This document shows, in pieces, positions 6,580-13,449 of a DNA stretch of 20,623 nucleotides. How positions within the stretch are numbered: the first letter of the stretch is position 1; each line of letters begins with the position of its first letter. The notes under the pieces were generated by a model. It worked only from the letters and a program-made list of their open reading frames with translations, ran no database searches and was not told the origin of the DNA. The position numbers were made by a program, and so were the translations under genes. Source of the stretch: an uncultured Clostridia bacterium. GTDB taxonomy: Bacteria > Bacillota > Clostridia > Lachnospirales > Bianqueaceae. The stretch is from the NCBI GenBank assembly GCA_937892735.1, contig CALBGL010000004.1, positions 1 through 20,623 of the forward strand. The letters run 5' to 3'.

Positions 6580-8883
6580 ATGAAACTGGACGCGCATCAT
6601 CTGATGGTAGATGTGAACAAAGAGGGGTGCCTTTATGTCTATAAGACGCTGCAGGAGGCGGTGGAGGCTGCCCTAGATGGTACGACGATCTATTTGACGC
6701 CGAATGTGTACTGGACGGATGATCCCGAGGCTCTCAATGAGGAGAATGGTCTGATCGGTCTTTTGCTCTCGCAGGACGGGCTGCGGCTCATAGGATTAGG
6801 AGAGCGACCGGAGGATACGGTTATTTGCGGGAACAGAGGCCAGATGCATGGTGCCTTGGGAAACTGGAACACGCTGGGGATTTCTGGAAGTGATTTTTAT
6901 GCGGAAAATATCACTTTTGGGAATTATTGCAATGTGGATCTGGTGTATTCCAAAGATCCCACCAAGAATCACCCGAAGCGGACAAACAGCATTACGCAGG
7001 CGCAGGTGGTCATCCCGGTGGGACATCCGGATCGTTGGTTTTTTAAGGACTGTCGTTTCATTAGTCTTCTCAATGTGTTTTCGTATAATCCCGCGATGAA
7101 ACGGATCTATTACAAAGACTGTTTCTTCCAGTGTACCGATGATTCTATCGGTACAGGAGACGTGAATGTCTTCGAGCATTGCCATTTTGTCTGGTATGCG
7201 AATCATCCTTCGGGGAGCGCCTGTGAGACGCTTCTGGTATATGCGGCCTGTCATTTTGAGGGCAGGTTGCTGCATCCAGAGATAGACGATAAGGTGTACT
7301 TATCGAAAAGCTCGCCGCGTACGATTGCGGTATTAGACTGCCAGCTCTCCGGCAATGTCAGTAGGGTGTGGTGGCATGTGCATCCGAAGCCGATACAGCG
7401 CTGTTATACCTATCATAACAGCTTCCCGGTGCAAGAAAATGATCCTTCGTGTACGCTGCAGATGGAAGATTTTCCGGAGCTTCTTAGGGCCTTTAAAGTG
7501 GGAGATCAGTATAATATCTGGAACCTGCTGCGAGGTACGGATGATTGGGATCCCGCTGGGCAGCGAGAGCAGATGGCGTCCTATGGCGAGATTCCTTGGC
7601 GGATTCGATTGGAGCCAGATCAGGGAAGGCTACAGCCGGAGGAGAGGCTCTTCATTCGCGTCCGGCAGTATCTGTTTGCACAGCCGCTGTCATGGCGTGT
7701 AGAACCTAGAGGAGTCGTTCAGCTACAAGAAGCCGGAGAGGAAGCGATGTGGCTGCATAACCGGTCGTGGGAACCATATCCGGTTTCCGTCACAGTGATT
7801 GCCAAGACGCCGCAGGGGGTAGAGGGCGCCGGACAGTATTTGCTGGACTTTCGGCGACGCCCTGCACCGCGATGCAGGCAAACGCCGCGGCTTATACGGC
7901 GGGCAGACAGGCTGCAGGTAGTGTATCAGTTGGATACCGATGGCTTGGATGTGTCCCAAATTCGTTGGTATCGCGACAATGTTTGGGTGGCTTCCGGAAA
8001 AAAGACGTATGATCTGACCTATTTTGATGCGGGATCGGATCTGCGCGCGGAGGTATGTCCTCAGACGTTAGAGAGTCTGCCGGGTGATGTTGTGTCTACG
8101 GAATCGCTTCGGATTGAGAAAGTCGATTCAAAGGGATATTCGACAGATTTTTCAGACTTGCCTTTAGAGGATGCACTGGCGGTGACAGATGAATCCGATG
8201 TACCTTGCTATGCGATGAAACCCTTACGGGAAGGCGTTTGGCAGATTGGGACGGAACGTCCCGCCGGATATCCAGACAAGTTCTTGTGGTATCCCAAGGC
8301 AGAACCCTCGCAGCCATGGACCTATGGCGCCTGCAGCAGTGAAGAGGATCAGGAGACACGAGGACTCCTTACAACGCATCGAGGATGCCGGCTTCTGTTT
8401 CCGCAGACGGAAAAATATCGCTATCAAGCACAGACCTGGATCATTCGACCGGAGAAAACTGCCGGTCAAGGTTTTAATAGTTCTACCGGACAGTTCTTAG
8501 ACCTGTGGATTGGTTTGGATGCGTATCGGGAAACGGGTTATGGTCTTCATATCGAAAGAACGCCGAAATACAGTGATGGTGTGGATTTTCAGCTGTACGC
8601 CTATGAAAATGGGTATGGGACACCGATCAGCCAGGCTGTATCAGCCGGCTGCTTCCGAGGAGACTGTCGGATTCAGATGATGCTGCGAGAGGGGGTGCTC
8701 TATGTGGACTGCAGCAGTTCTCTCCCTTCCTTGGTACAGGGGACGGGCTTGGCGTCCGAGGTTCATTTAAAAGCGCCTGCTCCGCATATTCAGGCCGCCG
8801 GATGGGGATGCCGCTATACAGGCGGTTCTCATGAAGGAGGTCGATTACTCTTCCGGTTCTTTTCATTTGACGGAATCCTGTGA
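6580..8883 (+). CDS. Pectinesterase-like right-handed beta-helix protein, multidomain
   Basis: A 767-aa protein without a signal peptide; AGGAG lies 7 nt before the ATG. Residues about 20-270 resemble the CE8 pectin methylesterase/pectin-lyase fold: TLQEAVEAALDGTTIYL, then LRLIGLGERPEDTVICGNRG, then FYAENITFGNY, with repeated short beta-helix turns. The region where CE8 enzymes carry two catalytic Asp residues reads QCTDDSIGTGDVNVFEHC, recognisably related but not canonical, so esterase activity is uncertain. Residues about 440-500 (IRWYRDNVWVASGKKTYDL and onward) look Ig-like. Residues about 600-765 look like a concanavalin/LamG-type beta-sandwich. A cytoplasmic carbohydrate-active role beside other glycosidases is plausible. 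The link to metA is positional only. After the gene, 8884-9013 holds a short AATTCC/GGAATT dyad without a T-tract and no clear promoter. Confidence 0.7.
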   Translation: MKLDAHHLMVDVNKEGCLYVYKTLQEAVEAALDGTTIYLTPNVYWTDDPEALNEENGLIGLLLSQDGLRLIGLGERPEDTVICGNRGQMHGALGNWNTLGISGSDFYAENITFGNYCNVDLVYSKDPTKNHPKRTNSITQAQVVIPVGHPDRWFFKDCRFISLLNVFSYNPAMKRIYYKDCFFQCTDDSIGTGDVNVFEHCHFVWYANHPSGSACETLLVYAACHFEGRLLHPEIDDKVYLSKSSPRTIAVLDCQLSGNVSRVWWHVHPKPIQRCYTYHNSFPVQENDPSCTLQMEDFPELLRAFKVGDQYNIWNLLRGTDDWDPAGQREQMASYGEIPWRIRLEPDQGRLQPEERLFIRVRQYLFAQPLSWRVEPRGVVQLQEAGEEAMWLHNRSWEPYPVSVTVIAKTPQGVEGAGQYLLDFRRRPAPRCRQTPRLIRRADRLQVVYQLDTDGLDVSQIRWYRDNVWVASGKKTYDLTYFDAGSDLRAEVCPQTLESLPGDVVSTESLRIEKVDSKGYSTDFSDLPLEDALAVTDESDVPCYAMKPLREGVWQIGTERPAGYPDKFLWYPKAEPSQPWTYGACSSEEDQETRGLLTTHRGCRLLFPQTEKYRYQAQTWIIRPEKTAGQGFNSSTGQFLDLWIGLDAYRETGYGLHIERTPKYSDGVDFQLYAYENGYGTPISQAVSAGCFRGDCRIQMMLREGVLYVDCSSSLPSLVQGTGLASEVHLKAPAPHIQAAGWGCRYTGGSHEGGRLLFRFFSFDGIL

Positions 8884-9013
8884 ACCCTTACCTTTCCATC
8901 TTGTGTAATTCCATCGGAATTCTCCTCAATTGTTACCCATTTAATCGAATATAAGTGCAATGGATGTCAATGAGTCACTTGACTGTGGAGTACTTGGAGG
9001 GAGGGATGTCGGT

Positions 9014-9748
9014 GTGGGAAAGAAGCGGCGACACTATACCTACGTTTCTGAAGAGGAGATTCGAGAGGCTTTCGAGGATTGGAAAAAGGAAACATCATCC
9101 AGTACTCTGGATCAGGAGTTAGAAAATGCAAATCACTGGGCAGCGATGCACGGAATCGAAACGCCGCCATTTCCTAGAAAAAGGAGAAGATTGCAGCGTA
9201 CTCTTCCTGTGCGCAAAGAAGCCGAAGAAAGAACATCCCGCAGGAGATTTCGGCCCGTTGTTCAACTCGCATCCGTGCTGATTATCCTTGTTATGGGAGG
9301 CTGGTACATGCAGACCGACCCGGTGCGGGGTGCCCGAGTTGGAATCATGGACTTGCTAGTCGGACAGTATCGAGATAAATACATTTTTCAGATGGAGCAT
9401 AGTTCTCAGAATGAAGACTGGAAAGAGTTGAGGCCTGGGTATATACCAGAGGGGTTTGAGTTGGTAAGTCAGCAAGAGACGTTTAATATTAATACTATTA
9501 ATTATAAAAACGAAGAACATTTTATTAGTCTAATTATGACTTTAGAAGAAAAGTTAATCGCATATACACCAAGCCAAGAGGATGAACTGGAATATTATAT
9601 GCTTTCGGATGGAACATTGATGACAATGTATGAGCAGAATGAAGTATATTACTTAAGATGGATTTATGATAATATCTATATGGCAATGGTGTGTGATATT
9701 TCGGAAGACGAAATGTTTAAAATTATAGATTCAATTCAGTGGAGGTAG
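9014..9748 (+). CDS. DUF4367-containing single-pass membrane protein, mosaic composition
   Basis: A 244-aa protein from a GTG start at 9014, preceded by GGAGGG/AGGGA with good spacing; the frame is open to 8960 but that ATG has no ribosome site. Residues 1-80 are charged and should be cytoplasmic, 81-98 form one membrane helix, and the outer part contains WKELRPGYIPEGFEL (136-150), the typical opening of DUF4367. This layout resembles anti-sigma-factor-like proteins, but no sigma factor gene is adjacent. Base composition changes inside the gene: by my count GC is 60% in 9301-9360 and 48% in 9421-9480, but 17% in 9481-9540 and 32-35% in the next 120 nt. The break falls just after the DUF4367 opening, suggesting the outer domain came from elsewhere. 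The stop codon lies within the next gene's ribosome site. Function unknown. Confidence 0.78.
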   Translation: MGKKRRHYTYVSEEEIREAFEDWKKETSSSTLDQELENANHWAAMHGIETPPFPRKRRRLQRTLPVRKEAEERTSRRRFRPVVQLASVLIILVMGGWYMQTDPVRGARVGIMDLLVGQYRDKYIFQMEHSSQNEDWKELRPGYIPEGFELVSQQETFNINTINYKNEEHFISLIMTLEEKLIAYTPSQEDELEYYMLSDGTLMTMYEQNEVYYLRWIYDNIYMAMVCDISEDEMFKIIDSIQWR

Positions 9749-9752
9749 TGTG

Positions 9753-10175
9753 TTGAAGAAGTTTATAACATGTTTAGTTGTGATTTTCATTTTGGCAGGA
9801 AATGTAATGCCAGTAATGGCAGAGGAAACAAGTATACTTTCAACAAATATTGGAGAACTTAATGCAAGTATAGCTCATGGTAATGGTTATCTTCAAGGAG
9901 CAGCGACAACATCTTATACGGGTGGCGGTTGTCATGCAATTTATGAATGTACTTTACAATATTTGGCATCAACGGGAGTCTGGGCGACGGCAAGTGATAC
10001 TCATGTTGTACGTGTTTATGAACCAGGTGTTGTTAGACTGCTTTCAGATAATTATTACGGCTTATCTGTAGGTACACAATATCGCTATCATGTATATGCG
10101 AGAGTAATTAATTCTGATGGTGTACTAGTGGATGCCGATGTAGCTAACAGCAGCGCTATTACGTACAGAGGATAA
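9753..10175 (+). CDS. Small secreted protein of unknown function
   Basis: A 140-aa product starting at TTG 9753, 7 nt after GGAGG; a GTG at 9750 is possible but too close. Residues 1-24 are a classic signal peptide (KK, hydrophobic core, VMA before EE), leaving about 116 residues. The mature part is rich in Thr, Ser, Tyr and Val with two Cys about seven residues apart (in GGGCHAIYEC) and a tail near RVINSDG, suggesting a small beta-sandwich exported to the surface or medium. I do not recognise the family. It is AT-rich like the end of the preceding gene, and its ribosome site overlaps that gene's stop, so the two are translationally coupled and probably arrived as one unit. A long hairpin follows 52 nt later. 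Confidence 0.72.
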   Translation: MKKFITCLVVIFILAGNVMPVMAEETSILSTNIGELNASIAHGNGYLQGAATTSYTGGGCHAIYECTLQYLASTGVWATASDTHVVRVYEPGVVRLLSDNYYGLSVGTQYRYHVYARVINSDGVLVDADVANSSAITYRG

Positions 10176-10227
10176 GGTTTTCGAGAGTAATATTAGGGAC
10201 GATAATAGGATTTCTGTTCCTGATAAA

Positions 10228-10301
10228 AAAACAGGGTGACATATATTGAATCCATCTCAATCATTAGATTGGAGAGTTCACTCAATATGCCACCCTGTTT
10301 T
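10228..10301. terminator. Long hairpin, probable terminator after the DUF4367/secreted pair
   Basis: AAAACAGGGTG (10228-10238) pairs perfectly with CACCCTGTTTT (10291-10301). Inside, ATATTGA (10243-10249) pairs with TCAATAT (10280-10288 region) and TCTCAATC pairs with GATTGGAGA with one bulge, so nearly the whole 74 nt folds as one rod. The T-tract is short (TTTT), and A residues on the other side give TTTTTTT on the minus strand. It could instead be the remnant of a small mobile element. Bases 10176-10227 show nothing else. Confidence 0.6.
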
Positions 10302-10371
10302 ATACGTAAGCATACATAAAAATATCATTGAAATCCTGAATCACGGCACCACGACGAAAGAGGATCAGGAC

Positions 10372-10772
10372 GATGATGCATCGCGGCGCATAGTATCATC
10401 AAAAAGAGAGATTAGGGGCCCTAGCGATCACAAAACGCCCCAAAGTGATGATACTACGCGACACATAGTATCATCGAAATGAAGAGTTTTGCATCTCAAT
10501 GGGCTCAGAAAGCCTCAAAGTGATGATACATCGCGACACATAGTATCATCAAAAAGAGAGAGTTGGACCCTAGCGATCACAAAACGCCCCAAAGTGATGA
10601 TACTACGCGACGCACAGTATCATCAAAAAGAGAGATTTGGGCCTCAGCGATCATAAAACGTCCCAAAGCGATGATACCATGTGACACATAGTATCATCAA
10701 AAAGAAGAGTTTTGCACCTCAATGGGCTCAGAACGCCCAAAACGATGATGCATCGCGGCGCATAGTATCATC
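10372..10772. repeat. Array of six 29-nt palindromic repeats at 74-75 nt period
   Basis: Copies occupy 10372-10400, 10447-10475, 10522-10550, 10596-10624, 10670-10698 and 10744-10772; all are 29 nt. The best copy (10447) is GATGATACTA, a 9-nt loop CGCGACACA, then TAGTATCATC, a perfect 10-9-10 dyad; others carry one to three arm mismatches. The first and last copies share the variant left arm GATGATGCAT and loop CGCGGCGCA. Intervals are 45-46 nt and are themselves repeated, in the order A-B-A-A-B: type A contains CCTAGCGATCACAAAACG or close variants, type B contains CTCAATGGGCTCAGAA. Both types begin with an A/G-rich run and end in AAAGT-like sequence, and each can form a small GC hairpin. The unit is therefore about 75 nt with two hairpins. 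There are no cas genes. Short open frames across the array (with DDASRRIVSSK-like peptides) look like by-products. Confidence 0.93.
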
Positions 10773-10787
10773 AGATTCGCGAAAACT

Positions 10788-10812
10788 ATGGTTCCTCGTG
10801 GTCGAGGACCAT
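10788..10812. other. Hairpin just after the repeat array, upstream of the MATE gene
   Basis: ATGGTTCCTCG (10788-10798) pairs with CGAGGACCAT (10803-10812) around TGGT with one bulged T; AACT and AGTT flank it and may extend the stem. No T-run follows, so it is not a typical terminator. Between it and the MATE start (10813-10905) the sequence is AT-rich; a TAAAAT at about 10882 could be a -10 but has no convincing partner. Confidence 0.5.
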
Positions 10813-10905
10813 AAGAGTTCTGAGAATAAAAAGGATAAAATTTCAAAATCAATGCAACGCGCTCATATTTATGGGTACATATTAAAATGTAGGGGGTTAA
10901 TACGA

Positions 10906-12294
10906 ATGAATTGGAGGAAGTACGTAGGGAATAAGGCGTTTTACAAGATGGTATTGGCGGTTTTTCTTCCAATTATGCTGCAGCAGGCCATTACGAATTT
11001 TGTAGGACTCTTGGATAACATCATGGTGGGACAAGTAGGTACGGAGCAGATGAGCGGCGTGGCCATTGCAAACCAGTTGATGAATATCTTTAATCTATGT
11101 ATTTTTGGAGGACTGGCTGGAGCGGGCATTTATGGTGCACAGTTCTTTGGTCAGAAAAATGATGAGGGAGTACGGCATACATTTCGAGCGAAGATCTGGA
11201 TCTGCATAGGACTGCTTCTGGTTTTCTGGGCCGCGTTTCTTTTTTGGGGCCGAGAGTTGATCAGTCTGTTTCTATCGGAATCGGGTGAAAATGTGGGCGA
11301 TGTGGCGCTGACCCTGGAATATGGCGAGAGATATCTGCGTGTCATGCTGGTAGGGATGATTCCATTTGCTATTGTGCAATTGTATTCGACGACACTGCGC
11401 GAGGCAAAAATGCCCATGCTGCCCATGGTTGCGGGAATTGTAGCCGTATTCGTCAACCTCTTCTTCAATTATGTATTGATCTTCGGTCATTTTGGCGCGC
11501 CGGCCATGGGTTGCGTGGGCGCCGCCATTGCTACCGTCATTTCTCGAGTAGTGGAGTGTTTGGTCATTGTCCTGGTGACACATCATCGCAAAGAAAAGCT
11601 GCCTTTCCTGAAGGGGCTGTATGCCAGTATTAAGGTGCCGAAGAAACTTGCGAAGAGCATCATCGTGACCGGAATGCCGCTTCTTATCAACGAGGCACTG
11701 TGGTCCATCGGACAGGCAGCCATTCTACAGTGCTACTCCGTAAGAGGTTTGGCGGCAGTCGCAGCCATGAATATCAGCAATACAGTTTCCAACCTATTCT
11801 TTGTTGTATTCTTCGCAGGAGGAAACGCGATTGGAATCATCGTGGGTCAGCTTCTGGGTGCGGGGAAGATGGAAGAGGCGAAGGATACCGATCGTAAGCT
11901 GCTGGCCTTCATCGTGTCGAGTTGCATTATCATGGGGGCGCTTCTGGCCTTGTTCTCTCCGTTGATTCCGCAGATCTACAACACGGCTGACCAGGTACGA
12001 TTATTGGCCACACAGTTTATGCTGATTGTGGCGGTTACAATGCCGATTAATGCTTTTAACAATGGATGCTATTTTACGCTTCGTTGTGGCGGAAAGACCT
12101 GGATCACGTTCTTTTTTGATAGCGTTTATACCTGGATTATCACGATTCCGCTAGTATTTATACTGACACGGTTTACTGTGCTTCCTGTGGCTATCGTGTA
12201 CTTTATTGTGCAGTTCTCTGAGATCATCAAATCTTTTGTGGGAGGCACGTTAGTCGCGAAGGGCGTATGGGCCAATAACGTGGTGAACGGATAG
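10906..12294 (+). CDS. MATE-family multidrug/cation antiporter
   Basis: A 462-aa membrane protein with about twelve hydrophobic helices, the usual MATE length. The N-terminal part (FLPIMLQQAITNFVGLLDNI, then MVGQVGTEQMSGVAIANQ) is typical of MATE helices 1 and 2. The second half repeats the pattern (INEALWSIGQAAILQCYSVR), reflecting the two-fold bundle. MATE proteins export drugs or metabolites in exchange for H+ or Na+; the substrate here is unknown. The ATG at 10906 follows AGGGGG by 9 nt. The frame is open back to 10681 through the last repeat copy, but those 75 codons do not resemble the family. sbcD starts 24 nt after the stop, so co-transcription is possible. Confidence 0.93.
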   Translation: MNWRKYVGNKAFYKMVLAVFLPIMLQQAITNFVGLLDNIMVGQVGTEQMSGVAIANQLMNIFNLCIFGGLAGAGIYGAQFFGQKNDEGVRHTFRAKIWICIGLLLVFWAAFLFWGRELISLFLSESGENVGDVALTLEYGERYLRVMLVGMIPFAIVQLYSTTLREAKMPMLPMVAGIVAVFVNLFFNYVLIFGHFGAPAMGCVGAAIATVISRVVECLVIVLVTHHRKEKLPFLKGLYASIKVPKKLAKSIIVTGMPLLINEALWSIGQAAILQCYSVRGLAAVAAMNISNTVSNLFFVVFFAGGNAIGIIVGQLLGAGKMEEAKDTDRKLLAFIVSSCIIMGALLALFSPLIPQIYNTADQVRLLATQFMLIVAVTMPINAFNNGCYFTLRCGGKTWITFFFDSVYTWIITIPLVFILTRFTVLPVAIVYFIVQFSEIIKSFVGGTLVAKGVWANNVVNG

Positions 12295-12318
12295 GAATTG
12301 TAGACAAGGGAGGTACGA

Positions 12319-13449
12319 ATGAAGTTTCTGCATATTGCGGATCTCCATCTGGGGATTCAGGTTTATGAGTTTTCCATGTTAGAAGAACAAAGACATGTGC
12401 TGAAGCAGATTCAGAAACTGGCCGCGGCGTATAAGGTAGACTGTGTGCTGATTGCGGGAGATGTATACGACCGTGGCTTGCCGGGGGTAGAGGCTGTCAA
12501 GCTGTTGGATCAGTTCTTGAGTGATTTGCCGTGTCCTGTTTGCATGATTGCAGGCAACCATGATTCGGGAGACCGATTACAGTTTGGAGCCTCCTTTATG
12601 CAGAAGCAGGGTGTTTATGTACAAGGGACACCCGTAAAGCCTGTGTTTCATGCAGACTTTCGCGATCGGTATGGAAAGGTGGAAGTATGGATGCTGCCTT
12701 TTGTCAGGCCGGAAACGGCACGGCAGTTGGGGTATTCAGGAAGCAGTTTTCAGGAGGCTGTGGATTTTATGCTGGCGGATCTGCCGGAACCAGGAGAGAA
12801 TCGAAGAGTTTTGTTAGCGCATCAGTATGTCGTGTCCGATCGGACGGCGGATCTGGTACAGGCAGATCAGGCGATAGGCGGAATAGACTGTATCCGGGTT
12901 TCCAGTTTTCAGGGATTTGACTACGTAGCGCTGGGTCATATACACAGCGCTTCGCGTGTTGAAGAAAGGCCGATCTGTTATAGCGGGTCTCCTTTAAAAT
13001 ACTCGTTTTCAGAAGCCTCGCAGGTAAAATGCGCTGTATTAGTCGAGCTCCGTCAGAAGGGAGATTTGCGGTTGACGGAATTAGCCTTGGAGCCGCTTCA
13101 CGACTGGCGGGAGATCAAAGGCCCCATGCAAAAGCTGATTTCGCCGGAGGTCGTATCGAAAGCCGATCCCATGGATTATATTCGGGCGATTCTGACCGAT
13201 GATGAGGTCTATGACGCAGTAGGACAGCTGCGAAGTGTGTACCCCAATCTGATGCGGATTGATTTCGATAATGCTCGAACGAGAAGTCAGGAAAATATCT
13301 TGGAAGAATCGGTGCTGCCGCAGGACAAAAGTCTGGACGCGCTGTTTGCGGCTTTTTTCGAAGCCCAATATGGCAGAGCTATGACGGAAGAGGAGCAGGA
13401 GATCATTCAGGATCTTCTGAAAAAGGAGACAGAGGATGAAACCCATTGA
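12319..13449 (+). CDS. sbcD: Exonuclease SbcCD, nuclease subunit SbcD
   Basis: SbcD is the Mre11-like metal-dependent nuclease that, with SbcC, cuts DNA hairpins and blocked double-strand ends. The 376-aa protein shows the calcineurin-type motifs: DLH (Asp8, His10), GDVYDR (Asp48), GNHDS (Asn80, His81), a LLAHQYV segment, and GHIH near residue 212. Length is as expected. GGGAGG lies 6 nt before the ATG. The 3' end overlaps sbcC by 14 nt, the usual arrangement of an obligate complex. Confidence 0.96.
   Translation: MKFLHIADLHLGIQVYEFSMLEEQRHVLKQIQKLAAAYKVDCVLIAGDVYDRGLPGVEAVKLLDQFLSDLPCPVCMIAGNHDSGDRLQFGASFMQKQGVYVQGTPVKPVFHADFRDRYGKVEVWMLPFVRPETARQLGYSGSSFQEAVDFMLADLPEPGENRRVLLAHQYVVSDRTADLVQADQAIGGIDCIRVSSFQGFDYVALGHIHSASRVEERPICYSGSPLKYSFSEASQVKCAVLVELRQKGDLRLTELALEPLHDWREIKGPMQKLISPEVVSKADPMDYIRAILTDDEVYDAVGQLRSVYPNLMRIDFDNARTRSQENILEESVLPQDKSLDALFAAFFEAQYGRAMTEEEQEIIQDLLKKETEDETH

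Noticed and set aside
8884..8959. Terminator after the beta-helix gene
   Set aside because: An AATTCC/GGAATT dyad exists but the stem is short and no T-run follows.
10246..10482. Small ORF with DDASRRIVSSK-like repeats, and the 5' extension of the MATE frame from 10681
   Set aside because: The peptides are translations of the 29-nt DNA repeat; there is no ribosome site or family resemblance, and the MATE start at 10906 has both.
10372..10772. CRISPR array
   Set aside because: Repeat length and spacing fit, but the spacers fall into two related, recurring types instead of being unique, repeats vary in the arms, and no cas gene is present.
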